Positions 6,740 through 14,511 of a stretch of DNA of 21,633 nt are shown one piece after another; the first letter of the stretch is position 1; every line of letters starts with the position of its first letter. The translations under genes and the position numbers were made by a program. Below the pieces are notes generated by a model. The model searched no databases. It worked only from the letters and a program-made list of their open reading frames with translations, and was not told the origin of the DNA. The stretch is from a virus, in the IMG/VR virus record IMGVR_UViG_3300009158_000228, positions 1-21,633 of that record. One strand, given 5' to 3'.

Positions 6740-7533
6740 TGGTCGAAGCAGTTTTAGACGTAGTTGGAAACACATCCCCAGGCGTAATGCTTGGGAATGT
6801 GGAGCTGTCTTGCAAAAGGCAGCTTTCTTGGTTTGATTTTGATACGGAGTCAAACGAAGAAAGTATTTGTATTGTCGGCGGTGCGCCTAGCCTTGATGAG
6901 TCCTTTCCTCAGTTAAAGGCAAGGTATCAGAATGGCGCTAGAATTTGGTCGATGAACGGCACTTATGACTGGTTGATAGAGCGCGGCATAGTCCCAGACG
7001 GTCATGTAATGCTAGACGCCAGACCTGAAAATGTCAGGTTTTTGCAGCACCCGCGCAAAGAAACTCAGTTTTACATCGCCTCGCAATGCGACCCCTGCAT
7101 ATTTGACGCTTTGGACGGCTTTAACGTCGATCTAGTCCACGTTCAGACCGAGGGAGTGTACGAGTACCTAGAGAGCGAGAAAGACCGTCCTGTGCATCTT
7201 ATGGGCGGTTTTACTACGGTCGGTATGTTGGCAATGATTCTTGCCAAGCTAAAGGGTTATCGCAGAATTTACTTGTTTGGCATGGACAGTAGTTACTCCG
7301 ACGATAAACACCACGTTTACAAGCAAGAATCTAATGACGGGGAGAATGTAATAACGGCTACAATTCACGAACGAAAGTTTAAAGCGGCTCCGTGGATGTG
7401 CCAGCAAGTAAAAGACTTCCAAAACCTAGCGCGAGAATTCGCACAGGAAGATGTTGTAATTGAAGTTTGTGGCCCCGGCTTGTTACACGCAATGGCGAAA
7501 GCCATGACTTTTCCCTTAACTCAAAGGATTTAA
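6739..7533 (+). CDS. DUF115 / MptE-like Rossmann protein
   Basis: A 264-residue protein with a DUF115-like fold. It has a glycine-rich loop VGGAPSLDE (46-54), MNGTYDWL (72-79), VMLDARPE (90-97), GGFTTVGMLAMILAKLKGY (156-174) and FGMDSSY (180-186). The cellular family includes 6-hydroxymethylpterin diphosphokinase-like enzymes and motility-associated glycosyltransferases, so binding of a nucleotide or nucleotide-sugar is plausible. Its substrate here is unknown. The start codon overlaps the decoration-protein stop, so it is expressed with the virion genes. It may modify a virion component or host surface glycan; this is inference. Confidence 0.7.
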   Translation: MVEAVLDVVGNTSPGVMLGNVELSCKRQLSWFDFDTESNEESICIVGGAPSLDESFPQLKARYQNGARIWSMNGTYDWLIERGIVPDGHVMLDARPENVRFLQHPRKETQFYIASQCDPCIFDALDGFNVDLVHVQTEGVYEYLESEKDRPVHLMGGFTTVGMLAMILAKLKGYRRIYLFGMDSSYSDDKHHVYKQESNDGENVITATIHERKFKAAPWMCQQVKDFQNLAREFAQEDVVIEVCGPGLLHAMAKAMTFPLTQRI

Positions 7534-7535
7534 AA

Positions 7536-7895
7536 ATGGCTATCCCTTCACGCGTTCTTGCTTCTGGTAACTCCCCGCTTTCGACAACGAGCATTTGTGG
7601 CGATGGCACTACCGGCCTCGTTGCTGTTGGTTCTTCGGCAACCGATGCGCTGCAACTGTCAGCAGTCTTTAACAAGATTACAACCAGCTCGGCTTCTACA
7701 GGCGTAAAGCTCCAGCCTACGGAAATGGGCGCGATTGTTGGCATTCGGAATGACTCGGGCCAAACGATTAGCGTTTATCCTACAACCGGCTCAACCATGA
7801 ACGCTGCCGCAACCTCGGTTACGCTGGCTGATGGCAAAACAATGCTTTGCTTCGGTATTTCTGCAACCGTTTGGGCAACAATGACCGGCGCGTAA
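7536..7895 (+). CDS. Small virion-type protein, tandem paralog A
   Basis: A 119-residue, Ser/Thr/Gly-rich, probably beta-structured protein. The ATG at 7536 follows an AAAGGA site and gives MAIPSRVLASGNSPLS; an upstream in-frame extension overlaps the previous gene and is unlikely. It is clearly related to the next gene: both share M-IPSRV, ICGDG, GL-AVGS, DALQL, a GTGV/STGV-like turn, MGA and VYP. The protein contains no enzyme motif. Location suggests a head or head-surface component. The stop overlaps the start of paralog B (TAATG). Confidence 0.7.
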   Translation: MAIPSRVLASGNSPLSTTSICGDGTTGLVAVGSSATDALQLSAVFNKITTSSASTGVKLQPTEMGAIVGIRNDSGQTISVYPTTGSTMNAAATSVTLADGKTMLCFGISATVWATMTGA

Positions 7896-8260
7896 TGACT
7901 ATTCCGTCAAGGGTAATGGGCGCAGGGGCAACCCCCCTGATGACCGTTGCCATTTGCGGCGATGGGGTTGATGGGTTGACTGCGGTGGGTTCGACAAGGG
8001 CTGATGCGTTGCAATTGACGCGGATTTATAACTCTGTTGACACCGCAGCTTCCGGTACTGGCGTATTGCTTCCTCCTACACAAATGGGGGCGACAATATT
8101 TATTGCTAATTCTGGCGCCAACACGATCAAGGTTTATCCGTATGACACAGGATCAACGATAAATCAAACTACGTTTGCTTCTATTGCAAGCAATTACAGC
8201 AGCATATTTTTTGCGGTATCTGCAACAAAGTGGTACAGCTTAAGCGGTACACGAACCTAA
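7895..8260 (+). CDS. Small virion-type protein, tandem paralog B
   Basis: A 121-residue protein starting at the ATG that overlaps the stop of paralog A; MTIPSRVMGAGATPLM aligns with the start of its neighbour. Roughly 40% of residues match paralog A across the whole length by eye alignment. The most conserved positions are the ICGDG-GL-AVGS block and the MGA...VYP region; the last 25 residues diverge. It was probably made by tandem duplication. Its role is unknown, likely structural. Confidence 0.7.
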   Translation: MTIPSRVMGAGATPLMTVAICGDGVDGLTAVGSTRADALQLTRIYNSVDTAASGTGVLLPPTQMGATIFIANSGANTIKVYPYDTGSTINQTTFASIASNYSSIFFAVSATKWYSLSGTRT

Positions 8261-8278
8261 TCCCCACAGGAGAAGAAA

Positions 8279-8806
8279 ATGCTAGACAGCGACGTTGGTA
8301 ATGGAAATCAAAATATAAACGTTGAGTTTTACACTCACGAAAAAGAACCGCACAAAGACCGGCCTTTTGTAAGAATTACTATTACTGGCGATACAACTAA
8401 CATAATAGATCAACCTGTCCGTGAAGATCATAAGGCGCGTTTCCCGCGTGAATGGATGTACTTCCAGATGAAGTCTGATACTGGGCTTGTAATAGGTACA
8501 ACCCTTTCAGACTGGAACAAAGACCAGCCGGAAGAATTTAACGATTACCAAATGGTTGAATTGCAGATTCTTAAGTTTCAGACCGTAGAGCAGGTTGCTA
8601 CCGCTTCTGACGGGCAATTGCAACGCATAGGAATGGGCGGGACGGGCTTGCGGGAAAGAGCAAGGGCTTACTTACTCAGCAAGAATCAGACGGAAAGCTC
8701 TACAGAGCTGGCTAAAACTAGGAATGAGCTGGACGAATTAAAAGCTCAAATGGCAGAACTGTTGAGCGAAAAACGTAAGGCTGGCAGACCCAAAAAAGAG
8801 GTGTAG
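8279..8806 (+). CDS. Phage protein with C-terminal coiled coil
   Basis: A 175-residue protein with an AGGAG ribosome binding site before the ATG. The N-terminal ~110 residues form a soluble domain (VEFYTHEKEPHKDRPFVRI near the start, REDHKARFPREWMYFQM in the middle). Residues ~135-165 (SSTELAKTRNELDELKAQMA) look like a coiled coil, and the tail KRKAGRPKK is basic and AT-hook-like. There is no signal peptide or membrane segment. Similar proteins sit before adaptor genes in podovirus-like genomes, but I cannot name a function. Confidence 0.65.
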   Translation: MLDSDVGNGNQNINVEFYTHEKEPHKDRPFVRITITGDTTNIIDQPVREDHKARFPREWMYFQMKSDTGLVIGTTLSDWNKDQPEEFNDYQMVELQILKFQTVEQVATASDGQLQRIGMGGTGLRERARAYLLSKNQTESSTELAKTRNELDELKAQMAELLSEKRKAGRPKKEV

Positions 8807-8808
8807 TT

Positions 8809-9717
8809 ATGTCGAGTTCGATGCTCCAGTTGGTTCAGCAAGTAACAAACGAGTTGGGAGTTTCTACTCCTACTTCGGTCGTAGGCAACACAAATCAGGA
8901 CGTGATCCAGATTCTTGCTTTGATGAATGCCTGCGGATACGAGCTGCTGCGTAAGTTTGACTGGCGCGAGATGACTAAACAGAAGTTGTTTAGCACCGAG
9001 TTCCTTACGACGACTGGGACATGGACAACGGCGGCAAGGACGATTACCGGCATACCTACGACCGTAGGTTTAGATACAACATATATGGTGACCGGGACAG
9101 GCATCAACCAGAATACGTTTATAAGCTCGGTTGATTCCTCCACCCAAGTTACGGTAAACCAAGACTTTGCGGCTGCTGGTACGGGTGCGGCGGCTTACTT
9201 CCAGAAGATGAAGTATGACCTGCCTAGCGATTACGAAAGCCTTGTGCCTCGTACTATGTGGGACAAGAGCAAGCATTGGGAAATGCTAGGGCCAGAGGAC
9301 GCGCAGCAATGGGAATGGCTATTGTCGGGTTATATTTCTACCGGCCCTCGCGTCCGCTGGCGTTTGCTTGGTTCGTATTTCCAGATATGGCCTGGCTTCT
9401 CTAACGCCGAATTGCTAGGCTACGAGTACCGTTCTAACGGATGGGCGGCAAGTTCTGGCGGTACTGTAAAGACCAGCTTTACGGCAGATACCGACACCTG
9501 CATTTACCCTTCTCGCCTAATGGTGTTGTTCACAAAGCTAAAATACTTTGAGGGCAAAGGCTTTGATACGACCGCAATGTACAGGAACTATTCCTCTGAG
9601 CTTGAAGCGGCTATGGCGCTTGATATGTCCTCGGCAAACTTGAGTTTTGCACCGCGTCCGGGGACTGTGCTAATTGGCTACGATAATATCCCAGACAGCA
9701 ACTATGGAAGCAATTAA
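8809..9717 (+). CDS. Head-tail adaptor-like protein
   Basis: A 302-residue protein. The N-terminal helical region (LVQQVTNELGVSTP, DVIQILALMNACGYELLRKF, then DWREM) is typical of gp4/gp7-like tail-accessory or adaptor proteins, which dock beneath the portal. A beta-rich insert spans residues ~60-125 (TTTGTWTTAARTITGIPTTV), and a helical C terminus includes KLKYFEGKGFDTTAMYRNYS. Position between head proteins and the large tail protein supports an adaptor role. Its stop overlaps the stop of the opposing HNH gene (TTAA at 9714-9717). Confidence 0.7.
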   Translation: MSSSMLQLVQQVTNELGVSTPTSVVGNTNQDVIQILALMNACGYELLRKFDWREMTKQKLFSTEFLTTTGTWTTAARTITGIPTTVGLDTTYMVTGTGINQNTFISSVDSSTQVTVNQDFAAAGTGAAAYFQKMKYDLPSDYESLVPRTMWDKSKHWEMLGPEDAQQWEWLLSGYISTGPRVRWRLLGSYFQIWPGFSNAELLGYEYRSNGWAASSGGTVKTSFTADTDTCIYPSRLMVLFTKLKYFEGKGFDTTAMYRNYSSELEAAMALDMSSANLSFAPRPGTVLIGYDNIPDSNYGSN

Positions 9718-10196
9718 CTATGTTGCCACCGTTTTCCATTTTTAATTCTGCTTATGGTGTTTTGATGAACCCCATAATCAGCGGCAATCAATCTTTGCAA
9801 ACGATTATCTTGTCGAATTTCATCAACTTGTTTTTGAGTAAGTTTTGCCGTTCCGCATCGTTCTCCACGATTAGTAGTTCCATGTCTAACTTTGTCGGCA
9901 TGATTATTTTTCGAAGTATCCCAACGAAGATTGCTCAAATGATTATTTTGAGGGTTTCCATCATTATGGCAACATTCCATACCTTCAGGACGTTTTCCAA
10001 CAAACGCTTCCATAACAAGTTTATGTGGCCTAACAATAGTGCTTTTGTTGTTTTTCCACAGACCAAGATAAGGACGTGGATCATTACTGTGAATAGTCAA
10101 TTTTTTAATGCTGTTAGTTCGCATCGAAAGAATGCGTCCATGATCCGAAATTTTGTAAATTCCTTCAAACCCAACTATGTCGCGCCATTTTTCCAT
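9714..10196 (-). CDS. Free-standing HNH endonuclease with NUMOD4
   Basis: A 160-residue homing-type endonuclease encoded opposite to all structural genes. Residues 1-45 match NUMOD4 (WRDIVGFEGIYKISDHGRI). Residues ~56-105 are an HNH domain with VRPHKLVMEAFVG, CCHNDGNPQNNHLSNLRW (His77-Asn78-Asp79 and Asn85-His86) and NNHADKVRHG. The C-terminal LTQKQVDEIRQ...GVHQNTISRIKNGKRW looks like a helix-turn-helix for DNA recognition. The gene fills the adaptor/tail-protein junction, is more AT-rich than its neighbours, and appears intact. A GGGGAT-like site lies before the ATG. It probably entered as a mobile gene. Confidence 0.88.
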   Translation of the reverse strand: MEKWRDIVGFEGIYKISDHGRILSMRTNSIKKLTIHSNDPRPYLGLWKNNKSTIVRPHKLVMEAFVGKRPEGMECCHNDGNPQNNHLSNLRWDTSKNNHADKVRHGTTNRGERCGTAKLTQKQVDEIRQDNRLQRLIAADYGVHQNTISRIKNGKRWQHS

Positions 10197-10225
10197 AATA
10201 ATCCCCGTATAAAAACTATGGGCAT

Positions 10226-10254
10226 ATTATAGCATGGCGCGTCCTCTCGTCCAA
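10226..10254 (-). promoter_or_regulatory. Candidate promoter for the HNH gene at 9714-10196
   Basis: Reading leftward, TTGGAC (10249-10254) is followed by a 17-base spacer and a perfect TATAAT (10226-10231). The start would be near 10219, giving a leader of about 23 bases. The -35 match is weak (3 of 6). The site overlaps the beginning of the rightward tail-protein gene. Confidence 0.4.
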
Positions 10255-11784
10255 CGTACAGCAGCAAGGGTTGCCTCAATACCAGCTCCCGTAGGCGGTT
10301 GGAATGCGCGTGATTCTATCGCCAACATGGAGCCGATGGATGCGGTTCAGTTAACTAACTTTTTCCCGTCTGTTTCCAACATCGTATTGCGCGGCGGGTT
10401 TGTTAATTGGGTTACGGGTATTTCAGGTCAAGTTCAAACCCTAATCAATTATTCAACGGGAACGGTTGAAAAGTTGTTTGCTTGGGCTGGCGGTTCTATA
10501 TATGACGTAACGACACAGGGCGCTGTAGGAGCCGCTGTTAAGACGGGGCTATCTAACGCCAAGTGGGAGCATATCAACGTCACCACAGCCGCTGGAAGCT
10601 ATCTGTACTGCGTTAATGGGGTAGATGCTCCGCTGCTCTACAATAATTCAACGTGGGAAAGCATTACCGCTTCTTCCTCGCCAATAGCTATTACCGGCGT
10701 AACTACAACCACGTTAAGCAATATTGCGCTGTTTAAAAACCGCGTCTGGTTTATTCAGAAAGACACGCTAAAAGCGTGGTATTTGCCTACTGGTGCTGTG
10801 GGTGGCGTGGCTCAAGTCTTAGATATGAGTCAGATCGCTAAGTATGGCGGTCACTTGGTTGACCTTGATACTTGGACGTTGGACGCAGGTTATGGCGCGG
10901 ATGATAACCTAGTGTTTGTTACTAGCAACGGCGAGGTCATAGTTTGGCGCGGCACAGACCCGTCAAGCGATGCAACATGGGCTTCTGCTGGCGTATGGAA
11001 GCTAGGTTCCCCAGTTGGCAACCGATGTATGTTGAAGTATTCCGGTGACCTGCTAATAATTACTTTAGACGGTCTTTTGCCTTTAGCTTCGGCTTTGCAA
11101 AGCTCCAGGCTTGATCCTCGCGTAGCTTTGAGTAATAAGATACAGGGCGCGATTACAGCCGCAACAACCAATTACGGTTCTAATTTTGGGTGGGAATTAC
11201 TCTATTCGTCCAAAAATAACGCCTTGTGGATAAACGTACCCGTTGCGGAAGGCCAGCAAGAGCAATGGGTAATGAACAACATTACCAAAAGCTGGTGCAA
11301 CTTTACAGGGTGGGCGGCTAACTGTTGGGAAACGTTTAACGACAATCCTTACTTTGGCGGCAATGGCGTTGTTTGTAAGGCGTGGGATTCTACCTATGTA
11401 GATGGCACAAGCAACATTCAAACAAACGTATTGCAAGCCTTTAATTACTACGAGTCACGCGGCGTTAAAAAATACTTTACTCGCGCCCGACCAAGCATTT
11501 TTACTGACGGTGCGCCCGCAGTATTCGTAGGCATGAATGTAGACTTTAACGTAGCGGATAGCACCGCCAGCCTGTCCTTTAGTCCTACCACCGTTGGTTT
11601 ATGGGACACAGGCGTTTGGGATACTGCGCTATGGGGTTCGGGGCTACAGATCACAAACAACTGGCAAGGCATAACAGGATTAGGTTACTGCGGCGGCATA
11701 CAACTAAAAAGCAGCAGCTCTGGTATTCAATTGGAGTGGGCGGCAACAGACGTTGTATATCAAACCGGATGGGCTGGAATATAA
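10234..11784 (+). CDS. Large beta-rich tail protein, propeller-like
   Basis: A 516-residue protein rich in Trp, Gly and Thr. It begins MARPLVQRTAARVASIPAPV then GGWNARDSIANMEPMDAVQL, a pattern familiar from podovirus-like phages after the adaptor gene. Repeated blocks with NGEVIVWRG, VWKLGSPVGNR, GDLLIITLDGLLPL and NNALWINVPV suggest beta-propeller blades, as in P22 gp10-type tail hub proteins. Near residues 456-472 is GLWDTGVWDTALWGSG. No good ribosome binding site precedes the ATG, perhaps because the HNH gene was inserted just upstream. A tail-hub or stabilisation role is inferred. Confidence 0.65.
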   Translation: MARPLVQRTAARVASIPAPVGGWNARDSIANMEPMDAVQLTNFFPSVSNIVLRGGFVNWVTGISGQVQTLINYSTGTVEKLFAWAGGSIYDVTTQGAVGAAVKTGLSNAKWEHINVTTAAGSYLYCVNGVDAPLLYNNSTWESITASSSPIAITGVTTTTLSNIALFKNRVWFIQKDTLKAWYLPTGAVGGVAQVLDMSQIAKYGGHLVDLDTWTLDAGYGADDNLVFVTSNGEVIVWRGTDPSSDATWASAGVWKLGSPVGNRCMLKYSGDLLIITLDGLLPLASALQSSRLDPRVALSNKIQGAITAATTNYGSNFGWELLYSSKNNALWINVPVAEGQQEQWVMNNITKSWCNFTGWAANCWETFNDNPYFGGNGVVCKAWDSTYVDGTSNIQTNVLQAFNYYESRGVKKYFTRARPSIFTDGAPAVFVGMNVDFNVADSTASLSFSPTTVGLWDTGVWDTALWGSGLQITNNWQGITGLGYCGGIQLKSSSSGIQLEWAATDVVYQTGWAGI

Positions 11785-12206
11785 CCAAAGGCTCCGAAGT
11801 GGGCCAATGGGTAGCAAAACGAATACGGGGCGGTTACTTTGAAGGACGCTCAGAAGCGATAGGATTAGAACGTAATGGAGAGCTGGTTGCTGGTGTCATT
11901 TATGAGAACTGGAACCATAAAAGCATTTGGTGTCACATAGCGATAGAGGGGCGTTTAACCCCTGAGTATTTAGCGGCGATATTTGATTACCCGTTCAATA
12001 TTTGTCAAGTTGAAAAGATTATAGTGCCAGTTGGAAGCGAGAATGAAGAAAGCCTCCGCCTGGTAAAGAAAATGGGCTTTGCAGAGGAAGCTAGAATTAA
12101 AGACGGTCGCCCGGATGGTGACATTGTATTTTTGACGCTGGCACATGAAAACTGCCGGTATATCGGAGAACGATATGGGAAACGTATTAAATGTTTCGCC
12201 GTTTAG
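11769..12206 (+). CDS. GNAT-like acetyltransferase
   Basis: About 145 residues, read from an ATG that overlaps the end of the tail protein by 16 bases. The pattern fits a small GNAT enzyme: AIGLERNGELVAGVIYENW (beta strands), HIAIEGRLTPEYLAAIF, then VPVGSENEESLRLVKKMGFA and RIKDGRPDGDIVFLTL, typical of the C-terminal acetyl-CoA-binding half. The target is unknown; it could be a host protein or small molecule. The last 20 bases overlap the opposing HNH gene, so its C terminus may have been altered by that insertion. Confidence 0.7.
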   Translation: MGWNITKGSEVGQWVAKRIRGGYFEGRSEAIGLERNGELVAGVIYENWNHKSIWCHIAIEGRLTPEYLAAIFDYPFNICQVEKIIVPVGSENEESLRLVKKMGFAEEARIKDGRPDGDIVFLTLAHENCRYIGERYGKRIKCFAV

Positions 12207-12522
12207 CAAGCCATCCTCGCCCTTTTTGGTACATATCTTTAGAATTGTCTTGAAGTGTTCCTATAAACAAATGGTTAGGATTTGTGCATTCTGGGTTATC
12301 ACATTTATGAAGAACATTCATTCCGCATGGAATAGAACCAAAATGAATTTCCCAAGAAGCGCGATGAGCAGTAATTTTTTTATGCGGTTTTATACCGCGT
12401 TGAATCATTCCATATCCAAACGTATGTTTGGTTCCATGCCATTTCCAGCAATTATCAGTTTTTTCCACTTTCAACCAAAAGCGGAATTCAAGAGTTCCGT
12501 GGGGTTTGTGTTTTATGGGCAT
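12187..12522 (-). CDS. Free-standing HNH endonuclease, short
   Basis: A 111-residue HNH endonuclease on the minus strand between the acetyltransferase and an ejection-protein gene. Key sequence is ITAHRASWEIHFG followed by VLHKCDNPECTNPNHLFIG (residues ~70-88), giving His72, Asn81/Asn83 and His84 and two Cys that may bind zinc. The N-terminal segment LEFRFWLKVEKTDNCWKWHG is typical of these enzymes. It lacks the NUMOD4 and helix-turn-helix parts of the other HNH protein, so the two are not recent copies. It is AT-rich relative to its neighbours. Its stop lies inside the acetyltransferase gene (20-base overlap). Confidence 0.88.
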   Translation of the reverse strand: MPIKHKPHGTLEFRFWLKVEKTDNCWKWHGTKHTFGYGMIQRGIKPHKKITAHRASWEIHFGSIPCGMNVLHKCDNPECTNPNHLFIGTLQDNSKDMYQKGRGWLAKRRNI

Positions 12523-12528
12523 AAAAAT

Positions 12529-12557
12529 ATTGTACCCATAACTTTAGGAGATTGCAA
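12529..12557 (-). promoter_or_regulatory. Candidate promoter for the short HNH gene, possibly leaderless
   Basis: Reading leftward, TTGCAA (12552-12557) is followed by a 17-base spacer and TACAAT (12529-12534). The expected start, about 7 bases on, coincides with the ATG at 12522. No Shine-Dalgarno sequence is visible, which would fit a leaderless message. The site overlaps the ribosome binding site and start of the rightward gene. Confidence 0.4.
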
Positions 12558-13450
12558 TGGGCAAAGATAGTCCCTCGCCACCACCAGCACCTGATTACAC
12601 GGGTGCAGCCGCAGCGCAAGGTGCAGCTAACGTAGAAGCCGCACGCGTTGCCGGTAAAATGAACAACCCGAATATCGTCGGCCCTCTTGGTGGTCAGACG
12701 GTAACGTGGAACGGCGACCAGCCTACCGTAACCCAGAACCTTACCCCTACCGCGCAATCGACGCTAGAAGCGCAGCAACGCGTTCAAGGGGCATTGGCTA
12801 ACCTCGGCGAGCGTGGCGCGGCTACTGCAAGCGGTGTTCTTGGTACTGCTTTCGCTCCTACTGGCGGGCCGCTACAAACGCAGATGGACTTGTCTAATGT
12901 TGCGCGGATGCCGGTCAATGCTGGCACTACGGGACAAGCTGCGATTATGGCGCGATTGGAGCCGCAGATACAACGGATGGACGCGCAGACGAGGACTAGG
13001 CTTGCAAATCAGGGTTTAGTGCCTGGAGGCGAAGCGTACCAGAATGCAATGCTGGACGTGAACCAGCAGAAAAACGATATGCTTTCACAAGCCGCTTTGC
13101 AGGGTCTTAATCTTGACATAGGCGCACAAGCGCAAGGTTTTGGGCAAGCAACGCAGCAAATGGGATCGCAGAACGCAGCGCAACAAGCCGAACTGCAACG
13201 TCAACTTGCTTTGCGCCAACAACCTTTGAACGAGATAACTGGCCTTATGTCTGGTAGTCAGATTCAGATGCCGCAGTTTCAAGGTTATCAAGGTCAATCA
13301 GTTGCACCAGCTCCCATAATGCAGGGCGCACAAGCTCAAGGCCAAGCTAATATGGGTTTGTATGGAATTCAATCTGCCAATGCAAATGCACAAACGGCAG
13401 GGACGCAAGGGTTGATTGGCGCGGGAATGACTGCGGCGGCTATTTATTAA
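12557..13450 (+). CDS. Putative internal virion / DNA ejection protein 1
   Basis: A 297-residue Ala/Gln/Gly-rich protein with an AGGAG site before the ATG. The start MGKDSPSPPPAPDYTGAAAA is a common pattern among phage internal or ejection proteins. The central helices (QAAIMARLEPQIQRMDAQ, YQNAMLDVNQQKNDMLSQAA) are amphipathic and the C terminus is low-complexity (AQAQGQANMGLYG) ending in a small hydrophobic GLIGAGMTAAAIY. Position after tail genes and before two further Ala-rich proteins supports an ejection complex role, as in P22 gp7/gp16/gp20-like sets. No specific family is proven. Confidence 0.6.
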   Translation: MGKDSPSPPPAPDYTGAAAAQGAANVEAARVAGKMNNPNIVGPLGGQTVTWNGDQPTVTQNLTPTAQSTLEAQQRVQGALANLGERGAATASGVLGTAFAPTGGPLQTQMDLSNVARMPVNAGTTGQAAIMARLEPQIQRMDAQTRTRLANQGLVPGGEAYQNAMLDVNQQKNDMLSQAALQGLNLDIGAQAQGFGQATQQMGSQNAAQQAELQRQLALRQQPLNEITGLMSGSQIQMPQFQGYQGQSVAPAPIMQGAQAQGQANMGLYGIQSANANAQTAGTQGLIGAGMTAAAIY

Positions 13451-14511
13451 TGAGCTTAGAGTGCAAAAACGGGTGCGGTAAGTGTTGCGAAGTTGGCGGG
13501 ACGCAAATGATATTGCCCGTTACCGAGGTAGAAGCTCGTGCCGTTGCTAAGGCGTTGGGAAGGGAAGTAGTGACTCCGGTTAAACAAGGGGGGCAATCAC
13601 ATTGTCCCGCGTACTCAAATGGTTCTTGCATGGCTTATGAGGCGAGGCCACAAGTTTGTCGTGATTTTCAATGCAACGGAAAGGAACATTTTACGCACAG
13701 CAAGGAATCTTTTGCAAAAATGGTTGATCTGTCAAAACGCATTGATCCAGTATTTGACCTTCGCGCATTTTTACCTGAAACGGTAAAAAGCATTTTAAAT
13801 CGCCATACACGCATTGCTTTAAATTTTTCTGGTGGGAAAGATTCTTTAGCCTGTTTGTTACTCCTTCGTCCTTTCCTTGAAAAAATAACCGTTTATTGGC
13901 TTAACGCTGGCGATGGGTTTCCTGAAACTTTAGAAATTATCAAACAAGCAAAAAAATTTATTCCTCACTTTGTTGAGGTTTCATCCTCAGTTTTTGATGT
14001 TGTACAAAATTATGGCATTCCTTCTGATTTAGTTCCTTACGGTTCAACCGCCCATGCTCATGCTTTAAACGCCGGTGTTTCTCCGTTGATGCAAGACCGT
14101 GTTGCTTGCTGTTACAGGTCAATCATGGAACCAATGTATAGGAGAATGAAACAAGACGGAATTACACTAATTATACGGGGGCAAAAAAATTCAGACGAGC
14201 ACAAAGGGGCAATCTCATCAGGTCAAATAATTGATGGAATTGAGTTTTTGCATCCTGTTGAATTTTGGACGCAATTTGAAGTAATTGCCTTTATAAAAAA
14301 ACATGGTTTTGCAGAACAAGATTATTACACGCAAGGCATGGCCCATGCGCCTGAATGTATGACTTGCTCCGCTTGGTGGGACGATGGGCATGGTAAGTAT
14401 CTTGAAACCAAATACCCTGAAAAACATAAAGAATATAAAAAACGAATTGAAATGATAAATGGTGCGGTTTCTGCACCTATGCAAAATTTAAAAAAAGAAC
14501 TTTATGGATAA
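13450..14511 (+). CDS. YkgJ-type Cys cluster fused to PP-loop PAPS/APS reductase-like domain
   Basis: A 353-residue two-domain protein starting in a TAATG overlap. Residues 1-80 form a YkgJ-like metal or Fe-S cluster site (Cys5, Cys9, Cys12, Cys13, Cys52, Cys60, Cys70, Cys75). Residues ~110-320 are an adenine-nucleotide PP-loop domain with SGGKDS at 127-132. Cys220-Cys221 (CCYRSIMEP) and Cys303/Cys306 (CMTC) match the four-cysteine [4Fe-4S] pattern of bacterial APS reductases. The ECGLH-type C-terminal catalytic motif is not visible, so reduction of APS/PAPS is doubtful; sulfur transfer or nucleotide modification are alternatives. GC falls from 53% (13501-13560) to 23% (14401-14460), with the drop close to the domain boundary. 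Confidence 0.8.
   Translation: MSLECKNGCGKCCEVGGTQMILPVTEVEARAVAKALGREVVTPVKQGGQSHCPAYSNGSCMAYEARPQVCRDFQCNGKEHFTHSKESFAKMVDLSKRIDPVFDLRAFLPETVKSILNRHTRIALNFSGGKDSLACLLLLRPFLEKITVYWLNAGDGFPETLEIIKQAKKFIPHFVEVSSSVFDVVQNYGIPSDLVPYGSTAHAHALNAGVSPLMQDRVACCYRSIMEPMYRRMKQDGITLIIRGQKNSDEHKGAISSGQIIDGIEFLHPVEFWTQFEVIAFIKKHGFAEQDYYTQGMAHAPECMTCSAWWDDGHGKYLETKYPEKHKEYKKRIEMINGAVSAPMQNLKKELYG

Noticed and set aside
9720-10232. Rightward 170-residue frame opposite the HNH gene
   Set aside because: It is the complement of a gene with clear NUMOD4 and HNH motifs; its own translation is Ile/Phe/Asn-rich with no recognisable pattern.
12145-12570. Rightward 141-residue frame opposite the short HNH gene
   Set aside because: It mirrors a clear HNH protein. 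MGNVLNVSPFSKPSSP at 12175 looked like a possible gene start but turns into antisense sequence at once.
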